From the NCBI GenBank assembly GCA_030568195.1, contig JAJLTO010000020.1, positions 62,001 to 126,000 on the forward strand: a stretch of 64,000 nt of DNA, in the 5' to 3' direction. The stretch's first letter is position 1; the number at the start of each line of letters is the position of its first letter. Below, piece after piece: positions 46,871-59,272 of this stretch. The DNA is from Dipodascopsis uninucleata var. uninucleata. Taxonomy: Eukaryota; Ascomycota; Lipomycetes; Lipomycetales; Lipomycetaceae. The translations under genes were made by a program, and so were the position numbers. A model generated the notes under the pieces. That model did no database searches and was not told where the DNA came from. It was given only the letters and a program-made list of their open reading frames with translations.

Positions 46871-47880
46871 ATGTCAGGACTAGAGAGTAAGATGTTTGTC
46901 AAATTTCCACTACATTCATGGAACAGTTAACTAACTATGGCATAGAATCTCTTTTCAATTTAACGGTAGGTAGACGGTACTCTTTGATGAGACTGAAAGT
47001 GGATGGAGAGATGAGATTTGATACTAATTATCCATATCACATAGTTCACTGCAAAGCAGCTGAATAAACAAGCTGAAAGAGCTTCAAAAGCTGAGCAAGC
47101 TGAGAAGAGGAAAATTAAAAAGGTATATACTCAACGCCCAGGACTGATTATCTGTGTAAATTATGCTAGTGGTTTACTGATATCTTACTTCAGGCTATCC
47201 AACAAGGAAATAACGACATAGCAAAGTTATATGCTCAGAACGCTATTAGAAAGCAAAATGAGCGTCTGAGCCTTCTACGACTTGCCTCCAGAATTGATGC
47301 CGTTGCAAGTAGAGTTTCGACTGCTGTTACAATGAGACAGGTAGGCATACGAATCTTTTTCTGGTCTACTCTTGATTTTAGAGTATGATTGGGTCATAAT
47401 CTAAATATAGATAGATATAATATCCGATATGATTACATTGACAAAGTACTAATATAATGGTCTAATAGGTAACAGGTAACATGTCCGCAGTTGTCAAAAA
47501 TATGGACAAAGCAATGGAGAGTATGAACTTAGAGAAGGTAGGTTTGGTCTTCATAATGTTATATATTGGAGCCTGTATTGTATTCAATTTTTCTAATATT
47601 TGCTAATTTTGAATAGATGTCTATGGTTATGGAAAGGTTTGAAAGTCAGTTCGAGGATCTAGATGTTACAACCTCATACTATGAGGACGCTGGTAATGTT
47701 AGCAATGCAGTTGCGGCTCCTCAGGAAGAGGTCGACTTGTTGTTACAAACTGTGGCCGATGAAGCTGGCCTCGAGATGCGACAAGATCTAGAGGCTAAAA
47801 CACCTGCAACAAACATTCCCACTGTAAAAGAAGTCGACGAAGATAATCTCGGCGAGAGATTACGTGCTCTGCGCTCTTAG
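46871..47880 (+). CDS. DID2: ESCRT-III-associated protein Did2 (CHMP1)
   Basis: Six exons, 46871..46886, 46946..46965, 47045..47122, 47194..47340, 47469..47537 and 47617..47880 (197 aa; yeast Did2 is 204). It recruits Vps4 to ESCRT-III on endosomes. The joined sequence reads [20 protein letters not shown], then [32 protein letters not shown] and [10 protein letters not shown], all CHMP1 landmarks. The C-terminal [12 protein letters not shown] is a MIM1 motif for the Vps4 MIT domain. The first two exons code only 16 and 20 nt. All phases agree. Confidence 0.94.
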
Positions 47881-48322
47881 AGCACCTCTGAAGTATGGAA
47901 TGTGATGATCATCAGTCTGCAGTCAGAAGCCATCTTTTCTATAGTAGTTCATGTTTAACATTTATTCATGAACTAACAAGCTATTGTAGATTTTTTATAC
48001 TAGTTTTTATACTAATTTATTGTCTGATTTGTTTGTTATCATATATATGTTACGCCTGGTCTGTTCTGCTCTTTCCTCGCAGTTTCTATTGCTATTTCTT
48101 ATCGTTATACAGGTAGTTTTGATTTGAACATGGCGAATTTACTTACCCTAGTCCATCATAGATCCCAATATTAATAATACGAGCATTAATGTATGATGAT
48201 GGTATCATTAAATGTATTCTCATTTTGATCTCTTTATTACATTCTTCCAATTTTGATGTCAAGCGTATTTAGCATCTATTGATAATCAGGAATATATATA
48301 AAATAAATGTACAGAAGTATTA

Positions 48323-49543
48323 ATGTCTTTACAGCGTAATAAGGAAAACATATTTGAAGTTGTTGATGATGTCGTTCAAAGTAATGGCGGTAGTCGACCA
48401 ATTCGATCCTCCATCGAAGCCCTGTCATTGATATGTCATGCCATCATGATTATTAATGGCTTCTCGTTCACAGGAGTCGAAGATGTTAACACAGGTATAT
48501 ACTGGATCATGCTATGAATTTGATTATTTCTATGCTAATAATATGATACTGCAGAATCAGCGATCATGCCGGAGTTCTCTGTATCACAAACGTATTTCAC
48601 CTATCAGTACAAGTATCCTAAAACTGGTGAAAAGCAAGCAATATTCCTACTTAGTATTGCAAAGCTTGGTACAAAAGCAACCATATATGGAATGCCTAAA
48701 GCAAATGAAGATGTTTCTTACAGTTTTGATGTTCGTATATCCGATGTGATAGCTCAAGATGCATCGTTCCCATTATCAGAGATTTCGAGCTCGTTAATAG
48801 TGTCTGACCAGGCCTTGGATACCTTTTCCAAACTATTTCAGCAAAATATTATTGATGCTATGGTGCCTGCTATTCGCAGTCAACTTTCACCTACAGAAGT
48901 GGAGGAAGATTCACATGGGAACTTAAGACCGCCTCCATATGCAGAGACTATGGATCCGTACTATTCAGGCACGCCATCTAATACTACTCGTGAAACAATA
49001 GGCGGTCGTGGATCTGGAAATATACCAATGCCACGTATAGATCCAGTACCAGGCGTCATTCCGCGTGATATAAATCCTATTCCATCAAATCCTTCACCGC
49101 TAGGTGGACCGCCAGGATTTGAAGACGAATATGAGATTCTGCGAGGTCACAGAGGACTAAATACTGGCATAGGACCGGATCGATCTCCTTTTACAATTGG
49201 TGACGACGACAGGCTACCTCCAGGGGGGGCTAATCCCACCATATCGCCTTTTTTCCCTGGGTATGGAAGGTCGCATAATGGAATGATTCCGACAGCGGAT
49301 CATCCCCTATTTTCTAATGCTGGTAGAGCAAGGAATCCTCTTCAAGGTCCTGGAGGTCTACATCCACCAGGTGCTCGCTGGGATGATCCTTTTGATCCAA
49401 CCGGTGGTGATTCGGCTCTCGATGGCTTAGGAGGGCGTAATAGAGGGAACAGAAATTTTTTCAATGGACCAGGTCGAAACGGTAATGGAGGCGCAGGTGG
49501 TGGATTTGGTGGCTTCGGAGGTTTTGGAGGTGATATTATTTAA
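48323..49543 (+). CDS. FUB1: PI31/Fub1-type proteasome regulator
   Basis: Two exons, 48323..48494 and 48555..49543 (386 aa). The N-terminal FP domain spans about residues 1-190. The C-terminal half is Pro/Gly-rich and disordered with PI31-like elements: IGPDRSPFTIGDDDRLPPGG, GGLHPPGARWDDPFDPTG, and a Gly-Phe-rich end. PI31 proteins bind and modulate the 20S proteasome; yeast Fub1 is the orthologue. The 60-bp intron has a GTATAT donor and a GCTAATAAT branch-like site. The very end (GGFGGFGGFGGDII) is more Gly/Phe-rich than I recall for other PI31 proteins. Confidence 0.85.
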
Positions 49544-49953
49544 AGTACTATGTCGAAAACAAACCTGCATTCTTTAGGAGATATGAGAAAAATAATAGCT
49601 TTTTTAACAACATGGCATATCTTTAACATGGTATTATAATTTTTGTGATTTACTTAAAATATAATTTGGATACTATTTTCCGATTATTATATAACACTCT
49701 TGTGATTTGTCTTGTCTATAATTGATCTGTATATGTGAACATCAAAACATCTAAGACGAGAGAAATATATTTAAAATATTACTCCTGAATTATTGAAAGA
49801 TTTAACCAAGGGAAAGAATTTTGCCGTAAATAACAAAATAAATAATAATACTCTTTGATACAGGCCGAACCAAATATTTAAAACTAACTAAACCAAAAAT
49901 GACGGAAATCACCTCCAACAAACTACCTAACTACCAGAAATCATAGTAAAAAA

Positions 49954-52883
49954 TCACATCTTCTGTTGCATAGTTTCTATCAATAAAGCATTCGTATTTT
50001 CTAGTAACTCTCTCATTCTGTAGACTTGCTCCTCCAATTTCGCAATCCTAACAGAAGTATGATCGGCATATAAATTTAAAAACTCGTCGTCTTCATCCTC
50101 TTCATCCTCCTCGTCCTCACTCTCGTTCTCCTCGTCTTCATCATCCTCATCATCTTCATCCTCTTCTATGACGGAATCAAGTTCATCAGCTAGTGTACCT
50201 CTTCTTCTGAGCTTATTGCGAGCACCACCACCAGTTCCATCATGCATTGAGCCCAAAGAAAATTCTTCTTGTTCATTAGAATCATCAAAATCTCCTCCAA
50301 CACTGGATGCTAGAAACTTAGCATGACTATCGTTATTCGGATCTGTTAATCCAAAATCTGTAGTACTTGATCCTACATTGGAATCATTAAAAGCACTGGT
50401 ATTTTGAATAGGAAGCGTCACACTTCGTCGACGTAAATCACGCAGGAGAGAGATTGCCAATCTACTGCGTCGCACATGTTTACTACTAGTAGTACCTGAT
50501 CCAGCATTACTCGTGTCAGAACGTCGGCCTTTGTATCGTTTTCCAGTAGAATCCTGTACCGATCTTGCAAAATCTGTAACTTCATTACTTGGCTCAAGAT
50601 GACTTTTGTCAGAGCCTTGTGAACCCCAAGCGGCCAGAGGAGGTCTATTCGGTGGACTTGTCGTATTACTTGTTTGCTTCTTACTTACAATTGCACTCTT
50701 TCTAGTCTTTCGGCGCGTGACAACATCCCCAGATTTCGGCTCTGTCCCCGTTCCAAAGCCGTGTGAGCTGTTTCCATTATCATTATTCTTACTGTCAATC
50801 TCTTCATTGTCAAAAATAGTCCTTGCAAGCTCTGGGTTTGTACCAGATAAAATGACTTGATTGGCAAGAAAAAGACCCTTTGGAATAGTCGAGACGGTAC
50901 CTTGGTGAACATTTCGAGTAGCTGCAACAGCAGCATATTTTGGACCCCATTTTTTCTTTCTAGTATTAAGATGTAATAAAGCCGAATTTTTCTCTCGCAT
51001 GTTGGTTGAAATTCTATATTTTAATGTTTCGTATATCCAAAGAAGACCGATTAAAGGCGCATGTGTTATCTTCAGAATAAAAATACGCATATGTCTATGC
51101 TCGTTATGGTTCATGAATAATCGCAACGGTCGAATCAAGATTCCTATAAGATTCAATGGTGGATAAAAATAAGTGACACGATCTGACGTCGTAATAGATT
51201 CCATTACGGAAGAAGCGAACAGAAGCATGTACTCTTCATTAGCGTTGTTCATCATCCTACCAAATCTCTGTGAAAGGATCGAAATGACGACAGTAATCAA
51301 AAGGACATTAGTTAAAATAACAAATATTAACATAAGCGTAGGACCAAAAACGGGTGAAATTTCAGAAGCAGCATCCAAACCATCGTAAGGAGCACCGAAA
51401 AAAACTCGAATTAGAAGCCACGCCATTTGGTTGACGGCGAAATGATCGCGTCCAAGGAAACTAAAAGTTGTCAAAAAGCCGAAATATAAAATAACAATTA
51501 TAACCAAAAACTTCATAAAGTCCTTCGTCATTTGTTTCAAGCAAGGTAGTAGCGTACCAAAGTATGGTGAGATTGATAGTGAAGAAAAAACACGAGGAAC
51601 TAGCAGCAGAGCTTCGAGAGATAATATATCAAACGCGGCATTTGCATAACGCTCATCAAAGCCAGGAACAACACTCATCAATCTAGTGACAAAAAAAGCT
51701 AAAAAAATAAAAATCATCGCCATATCAAAGAAACTCCAGTAGTCAGATGCATAGTAGCGGATACTGCCGGACTCTCGCACTTGACCAATTTCCTCATACA
51801 CAAATCCTGCGTACCAAATATCAAGTGCTACTTCGAGAAAAGTAATCCTGTTGTAGTTACGATCGACAAGTACAGCGTAGTATAGTGCCAATAAACTAAC
51901 GTAATTAAGCATCATGAAAAACATCCGGTACTTAGGAACACGCAATCGAGAGTAGATGTCATTTCCAGGTCTATTAGGATTATAAAATGAAGGCTTCTTC
52001 ATTGATTGGATTGAAATAGAATCCCAGAAAACAATCTGTCCTTCCCAAATCTTAGTAATAATTTGCTCAATTGCACGAGAAAGTAGAAACTTCTTCGCAT
52101 CGCCGAGAATAGCAAGCTCCAAAGCGCTTAATCCAATGGCAGACTCAGATACGTAGGGAGCACCATCCGAACCTGATGCAACATCAGTGAAGGAAGTATT
52201 GATGCCAGTAGAATTATCACTTGCACTCACACCTGCATTTCTTTCAATGTCAACGTTGAAAGAATCGTCCTGATCAGTGCTATTTTCACTGAGAAGCCCA
52301 GTTCGCTCGTCAGTTGGTGTGGACTGAATCACAGACGTAGAAGATGAAGAATGCGATATACCTGGAGCTGCCGGCTTTCGTGGGATCTCGTAAGTTACAT
52401 ATTTGACAAGTTCTGCTTCTGGAAGATGAGCGGCAAATCTTAATGCAACTAATTCGGCTGTGAAAGCCCTAGCTTCATGGATAGCGCGTTCATCTTCTTG
52501 GACTGAGAAATCAAGTCTTGCCGCGAGAAGAGCTGCTATTATTGCCGGATGGCGACTTTGGTCAAGCGATTTAGCTATAAAAATAGGAAAAGTAAAAATC
52601 AAAACGTTAGCAGGCCGAGTCTCTGAATCCACTGTGACATTCTACATCATGTAGTGTGCTTATCTAAATAATACAGCGTCTCTACGAAAGACCGCGCCAC
52701 AAGACTAGATTTATACCTACCCAATGGTCGAATCAAGTGAGACGAAAACGGTGGTCCTCGTAGCTGATCGAACGTATAAGGAGAGTCAATTGCTCGTGCA
52801 ATATGGAGCTCAATCTGATAGAGTAGAGAGGAGAAAGGCAAGGTCTCCTCAAAGTAAGGAAAAGGCTGCGCTTTTCTGTCCAT
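49954..52883 (-). CDS. YVC1: Vacuolar TRP-type cation channel Yvc1
   Basis: Two exons on the minus strand, 52883..52721 and 52631..49954 (946 aa). It is a calcium-permeable channel of the fungal vacuole. The N-terminal cytosolic part starts MDRKAQPFPYFEETLPFSSL and contains the family block DSPYTFDQLRGPPFSSHLIR. Transmembrane segments include MFFMMLNYVSLLALYYAVLV, MAMIFIFLAFFVTRLM and FLVIIVILYFGFLTTFSFLG. The pore region is MAWLLIRVFFGAPYDGLDAA before the last helix (LMLIFVILTNVLLITVVISI). The long C-tail is Ser-rich, then strongly acidic (Glu/Asp run), and ends in a coiled coil. The N-terminus is shorter than in many orthologues, so an extra 5' exon is possible. Confidence 0.9.
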
Positions 52884-54174
52884 ATCGAGAAGATATTTCA
52901 ATTTACTGTCACACTCGTATAGCTTATTGTATTTGCTCACAGGAAAACAAGTTAAGCTCTGGCGTTCTATAAATAATGACAAAGATCGCTCATTCCTCGA
53001 AAAGTACAAGTCTATTGAATGAAGAGCGCAAGAATGGCAATGTATAGAAATATGTTTCGATAATTTTAATATCTCTAACAGTCGTATAATAAGCCTATTT
53101 CTGTTTCTTGAGTTATCAATGTGCAACAACAGCTAGACATACGCAGTCACAAAACGAAATTGGCTATGTAATAACGTCTTCAAGTAAGTTATTTCAAAAA
53201 TAGGCCCTGCTGTATACAGAATGTTCTGAGCGGCTTTAATATTCGGTGCAGCCAAAAGGACGTGCTATATGATACTCAAATCTATAAAAAATAAATGAAT
53301 ATACAAAAAATTCAATGTGGCATCTAAAACTAGAGGCAAGAGATAGCAGATATAATCCTAGTAAAAGAAGTAGAATGTAGCTGTTTTCTACTCTAAAGTC
53401 GATGCTAATAATATCCCGACAGTTTGATGATCCCAAGAGATGCGAGGGCAGCTAGCTAAAAATTACGTCCCACGATAAGTTTCTGGTGGTGAGCTTATTA
53501 TTCCTTCCTTCCCGATCAGTAACTACTCATATTCTATGCATAGAATATTAAACCAAATAGCAATAATCTGTATAATACTACAGTGCTAAAAGAGAGCCAG
53601 AATAACAAAGAACATGTTCCATCACTGCTTTACATTTATTTACTCTTCACCTATTTTATGAAGGAAAGGTTGGGATCTATACTAGGATATAAAATGTCTA
53701 GGAACCTAACAAACACGACCTACTCTTCACTAATCAGCTCCACAACGAAGCATCCCTGCCATTTTTAACCATAGCTGAATAGTACTTCATCAGTAACAAC
53801 CCCTCTTACACAGTGCAAAACAATTTAGAAACATTAAATATCAAGAAAACTAATAAATACCGCTAAGTCCATTAATATTAAAGTAATAAAATTCGTCCCG
53901 GAATTTAATCATAACTGAATGGCATACATACGAAGAAGAGCTAGAGAAAAACATGCTGAAAATTTGTGTGAGTGTTATTACATAAATTTATTCATCTGTT
54001 CTTTGTACATTATATATACTTATATATAAAGGCGACTAACAAAAAAGTCTGATTATCTTTAGCAAGTTTATAATAAAAAGCGTAATACATTAAAGGGTAG
54101 TCTGTTGTTCCAATACTTAAAAAGAAAAACACATCTATTGTCTCTCTTCAAATACTTCACTGGCCTACTTATCC
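52884..54174. other. Spacer between YVC1 and TSA1
   Basis: About 1.3 kb of AT-rich sequence with the YVC1 promoter and the TSA1 3' end. I see no gene, repeat family or RNA motif in it. Confidence 0.5.
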
Positions 54175-55413
54175 CTAAGCGTCATGCTTAGAAAAGTACT
54201 CAAGAGAACCCTTTGGATCAGGCTTCATGGTGTCGTCACCCTTTTGCCAGTTAGCAGGGCAGACCTCGCCATACTTGTCAGTAAACTGGAAAGCATCAAG
54301 AAGACGAAGTGTCTCCTCAACATTACGGCCGACTGGAAGATCATTAATAGTAATCTGTCTGACGTTTCCCTAAATGATAAAAAGTCTCGAGTCAGCCCAT
54401 ACATTTTAACGAATGACCTTTCAGAAAGATCTGCGCTAACCCTCCATTAACCACTCATAAATACATAATATTAAACAAAAATATAAAATACTTACAGATG
54501 GGTCAATGATGAAGATACCACGGAGAGCAACGCCCTCGTCCTCAAGAAGAACACCGTAGTCCTTGCTGAGGCTGTGGTTCTTGTCAGAGATCAACGGAAT
54601 GTTAACAGGTCCGAGACCACCATCCTTACGGCTAACGTTAGTCCAGGCTAGGAGAGAGTATTCAGAATCAACAGATGCGAAAGCAAGCTCAGCTCCACGC
54701 TCCTTAAACTTTGGTGCAGCATCAGAGTAAGCAACAATCTCTATTAAAATCGAGAAATAATGCGTTAGTAAATACCAACAAATTTAGATCATGTAAGATG
54801 TAACTACCAAACAGTAACATTGAGCAAGCCGTGTAAGCCCACTAAAATTGACTTTTCCCAAAAATGATGTTCATATTGCAACGATAAGCACATTACATGT
54901 AAACACAACACCAAAATGTCGCACATCACCGGAAAACCAAAAAACTCAATCGAATAGAGACAAACATGAACTTACCAGTTGGGCAAACGAAAGTGAAGGC
55001 CATTGGAATAAACGCAAGGACTGGAAGGCAAATAAGACAATTAGTATCCATCCAAAATGCTCAATCACTAATAACACGATATCTTCAAGGCCTAAAGACA
55101 ACCCTTCTTCTGTAGGACATAACTACTCTATCCATATCAAAACAAACAACAATCCTCTGGAAATCCAGTCAATTACAGCGCTGTATGGCAGCATATAATC
55201 AATCGTCTACTGTTGTGCTCCAGGATAAGCGATTGGGCAGAATGATGATCTGGATTTATCAGATGGCAATAAGAGCTGCTGCTATAATAAAAAACACTAT
55301 CACTTACTAAACCATTTGCCCTTGAACTGCTCCAAGGTGATCTCCTCGAAGAGGCCATCAACAACAGCAGTCTTCTTGAAAGAAGGAGCTGGCTTCTGAA
55401 CAGCAACAACCAT
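54175..55413 (-). CDS. TSA1: Typical 2-Cys peroxiredoxin (thioredoxin peroxidase)
   Basis: Four exons on the minus strand: 55413..55308, 55020..54976, 54740..54496 and 54369..54175 (196 aa, the same as yeast Tsa1). It reduces peroxides and, when over-oxidised, acts as a chaperone. The peroxidatic Cys48 lies in [10 protein letters not shown] (split by intron 2), and the resolving Cys is in YGEVCPANW near residue 169. Both GGLG (in [12 protein letters not shown]) and the C-terminal YF are present, marking the hyperoxidation-sensitive eukaryotic type. Codon use is biased as in abundant proteins. All splice phases agree. Confidence 0.97.
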
Positions 55414-55537
55414 TGTGAATTGATATAAACCTAAGAGTAAATGGTAATGGATTCTACTGTGCGTATGTGAAAGACAATGCTTTAAGGAATTATATAGAAA
55501 AAATAAATTGGCAATTATATCTACTGACTGGTTGCGG

Positions 55538-55575
55538 ATATATATATAGATATATATATATCTATATATTAATAT
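55538..55575. repeat. (TA)n tract in TSA1 promoter
   Basis: Near-continuous TATATA with a few GA interruptions, 125-160 bp upstream of the TSA1 start. It may double as the TATA element. Confidence 0.7.
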
Positions 55576-55753
55576 TAAGTAATGAGGCACCTCTAAATCT
55601 ATGTATATATGCGCACATGTAATTATGCCTGTGTGCACAATAAGCTACGTGGAAGAGCAAGGAAAAGAAACGAGCTTAGTGATGATAATTATTATTTTAG
55701 CAGTGCCATCCAGCTTTTTAGGTTGCAATTAAACTCAAGCCTTCGACTACAGA

Positions 55754-55766
55754 GTCGGGACCCGAC
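55754..55766. promoter_or_regulatory. CGG-N3-CCG palindrome, possible zinc-cluster site
   Basis: GTCGGGACCCGAC is a 13-bp inverted repeat, 341 bp upstream of the TSA1 start. Inverted CGG half-sites are the usual target of Zn2Cys6 dimers. It is a single occurrence, so weak. Confidence 0.3.
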
Positions 55767-57555
55767 CTATAACTAATATGAAGCCCGGGTAACGCAGATA
55801 AGCACCTCTTTTGGGTATTTAGATTTCCATATTATCTACTCTGTTAGTCTGGGTCGGAAACGGTATTTGTAATATGAATGATCGGATATTGCGCACATTT
55901 ACAGTCCACCAGTCTTGCACCCTGGAGTGACTCGCCACAGGGCAAGTGGACTGCCTAGAGCTGGCAGTATCAAGGAGAGCGAAACTGGACTTCCCCTTGA
56001 TGCTGTCTGTGTAGATCGCCATGGCTGACTAGATTACGCAAAGAATTGCGCAATTTGCTCAGTGATCATGTCTGGCAGCTTGCACAGAGCTCTCGCTATG
56101 ATCGCTATCGTCGGAGCCTACAGCCTGTGGCGGACGCTGGTTAGATATAGCAGGAGATGTGGCATATATGGGCAACATCAGCCAAGATAATGGCATATAT
56201 CCGCAAAGCCCCTTACGCATTTGTGAACTACTCTCGTCCGAATTCGACTTGCTTAAGCATCCAACACTGGATTACGTTATGAAAATGGTCTGGCCCTTCT
56301 CTAGAATAGAGAACCATTTTACTTCGTATGCCAGTTATTTATTTACTTTTAGCAAGTTGCGGTCGTCTATACTCGATTAGCACTGCCTAGCCGAAACGCT
56401 AAACGCCTATTAAGCGCCCAGAGATAGTACTACTATATTATCCAGTCATGGCAGCAACAGCGGCTTGCTGTTCACTTGCTCTACGATCTGATAGCGCAGG
56501 TGAAAAGTGGACCTTAGTAGTCTGACGCGTTATGAGCAGTGGACCGGCACGTAAACTTCTTTAGTACAAGAGCCGCAGATGTTCAACGTCACACTGTAAT
56601 TGCAGAACCCATAAATCATGTCTTACCCGGATAATAGTGCTGTCATGCATGGACACGCATGGACCCAACAATTCAATACATGATTCTGACCTAGATGATT
56701 AGTGGTTCGGTCAAAAATCTATTTTATCTCTGCATGACATGACTACAGCTGGAATGTCTCCGTGCTACTATAGATAAAAACCCTGGCTTTTGTTACACTC
56801 TTTTAATATCGCCATTGCAGCTGCTGTATTGTGTTAACGTGATTTCACTCCTAGTGATGCTTCAGATGAGCAAATTCCTTTCTTTATTACACCGAAAACG
56901 TCGCGATCTTTATCAGCTTGGCATACTGGAACTGTGTTCGAATCACCTTTTTTATGGCGTCCGAGAAAGTTCAAACTATATGACCAACTGCCACTGCTGC
57001 AGGGACACATACCGAAATAACATCTATATTATTATTAATCTTGTAAAAAAATAAAATAGTAAGGCCCAACTCAACACCTGAAACAGGACTGATAGTCGGA
57101 ATAATATCGCTAGTATTGATATATTGATTCATTCGGCTCAGTGTACTCTTTCCGTTGCTAAGTGCTTGACTGACCGACCCTAGATGCCATCAATGGTATA
57201 AAAGACCGGAACTGAACTAAGAACCCTACGACAAAAGAAAAGTCTTTTGATTAAAAAAATTGTACCTATTACTAATGCAAATATTTACATGAGAATTCCA
57301 GAACACTCGTTTTCTCCCTTGCTCTTGTTTACAGCCGGAAAACGGCGTAACTTAACATTCTCGAAGAGCTTGTTTGTCCCTGGCAGATTATGAATAGATA
57401 AAAAATAAGCCACGTTGAAACTAGCCACCTATACTACACGGACATATCGATGAGACTTGCCTTTTCAAATTAAATCTCCGTTAACAGACATCACTTCCTT
57501 TAAAAGTCACTTATGAATTAAGTCCCGATTAGATATTACGTCTAGCATGCTTTGA

Positions 57556-58450
57556 CTAGTCAGTTGGTTGGTTAGGATCATATCTAGTGTAGTCTGTGTC
57601 CTCCTCGCTGTCAGAGCCAGATTCATATTTTTTATTTATGGACTCTGATGCGATGAGCTCGCTTTTTCCTGCAGCATTAGCTATTGTTGCACTTTCTTTC
57701 TTCGATCCGATCCTTTTAAATCCTCCTCCTATGGCTTTGAACCCTGCCTTAGTACCTGTCCCACTGCTATTGCTAGTATTATTGCTATCGCTAGGTTTCT
57801 CTACGCTCTCTATTGATATTGCTCGCATGCCGGACTCTTTTGCTTCACGCTCTCTGCGCTGGGCTATAGACGATGAGTCTCTTTGCATTTGCCGCAACTC
57901 TAAAAATCTCTATAATTTACAATTGTCCCGTCAGTTGTCTTCGAGCATGTAGAGAACTCATCCGGCTTACCTTTCTGTGCTGATGTTCGTAGCTGTTAGT
58001 ATGGTTCTCATACTCGTCCATCCTACTGTAGCCCTGAAGTACGACGGTAGTTCTATTAGCATCGCTTTTTATGCTCCAATCTCAATCATATCTTGAAATA
58101 CGATCCGCTTCAGTCGCTATCTCACCTTCTGGCATAGATCGCAGTAAAATGATCTCAATGCCTGCTTGGCTGCTTCTGTCTAGTTACGCCATGATTTAGT
58201 TAGAGCCGTCGTATATTATCAACCTAGAATATATCGCCATTTCCCATCGCATACTATAGAGCCGCCATTAAATATACTAGCTACTCTTGTATATCGATAG
58301 ATCTTCGTTGCTACGTACTCTTGGTGCTGGGTTTATAGTAGACCTTCTTGAGGGTCCGCCGCCTCCCTATAGAGACATCGTAAAATACAAATCAGTAACT
58401 TGCATGCAACTTCCATTAATTACTACAGTAATTACCCCTAATCTAGCCAT
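57556..58450 (-). CDS. U1/matrin-like C2H2 zinc-finger protein
   Basis: Proposed exons on the minus strand: 58450..58436, 58366..58319, 58179..58126, 58033..57971 and 57897..57556 (173 aa). The three 3' exons are convincing: they join to KQALRSFYCDLCQKGYSRMD and NHTNSYEHQHRKLRQMQRD, a C-x2-C-x12-H-x5-H finger split between exons, as in a conserved fungal family of small zinc-finger proteins. The rest is Ser/Gly/Lys-rich and ends RYDPNQPTD, also a family feature. H-x5-H spacing suggests RNA binding. The last acceptor must be TTTAGAG|TTG to keep frame. The first two exons are guesses based on ATG and donor positions. Confidence 0.65.
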
Positions 58451-58481
58451 CGTTAAATCTATCTATTGAAGGAATGAAGAT

Positions 58482-58510
58482 CTTGCAATAGCTTGCAATA
58501 GCTTGCAATT
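58482..58510. repeat. Three tandem copies of a 10-bp unit
   Basis: CTTGCAATAG occurs twice exactly and a third time truncated/changed at the end. It lies 32-60 bp upstream of the proposed zinc-finger start codon. Confidence 0.8.
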
Positions 58511-59272
58511 CTTATTAGTTGCTGGAATGACCGATATTATTATATTACATTTAGATTTTTGTCTTGGTTGACGATGAATAGCATAACCCTAATATTCATG
58601 TGTAGTGCTATTACGTTTTTGCTTCACTTAAAGAAGAAATAAGGTTACACGAACATCTATGAACGGAAAGAGAGAATCGTGAAAATGTATTGTGAGATTA
58701 ACGAACTAAAAAAATTCATCTATTGCCGGGTCTTCACTGCAGCTACGAAAACTTGTTACGCTTGAAATATTGTAGTGTTTTTCACTAGTGTGTACTATAC
58801 ATTAAGATCTAAGAATATATTGGACACTTGGGTTGTTAGACCGGCAGCTCTCAAGTGTATTTCGCACAAATTGGTAGTGGCTGGTTATATCTTGCACCTC
58901 ATACATCTCATTCGCCATTTGGAACATATCGCGTCTAACGGGAGAAAGATATTCACTTATAGTATCTAGAATACTGTAAGACTTTATTGATCGCTAGTGA
59001 CGGTCAAAGGGATCGTTGTCTTTTGATAGTTCTCTCATCCAACGCTGTTACGAGTGCTATACTAGTTGAAATTACTTACAGATTTATTTGGCCGTCGGCA
59101 ATATTATAACAAAATTAGATTTATTGTGCATGATAGCTATAAATATCTTAGGCTAAGAACATTGGACTGAAATTAGAACTGAGAAGTCTCGTTGCAACAG
59201 CTAAGTAAGAGCTCATATCATTTTCTCAGCTTCCAGTAAGATTCAATATTTGGGAGAGAACTAGACGAAGAT
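58511..59272. other. Divergent spacer, zinc-finger gene and unknown gene
   Basis: About 760 bp between two divergently read genes. No further gene or motif is supported. Confidence 0.45.

Larger units (their letters stand above)
55414..57555. other. 2.1-kb spacer upstream of TSA1
   Basis: No gene is supported. It holds a TATA-rich tract (55538..55575), a CGG-N3-CCG palindrome (55754..55766) and a region at 55.9-57.0 kb that is less AT-rich than other spacers but has no long or recognisable frame. Confidence 0.5.

Noticed and set aside
56890-56970. tRNA-like B-box (GTTCGAATC)
   Set aside because: The flanking bases do not form a five-pair T stem, and no A box, anticodon stem or acceptor stem could be built.
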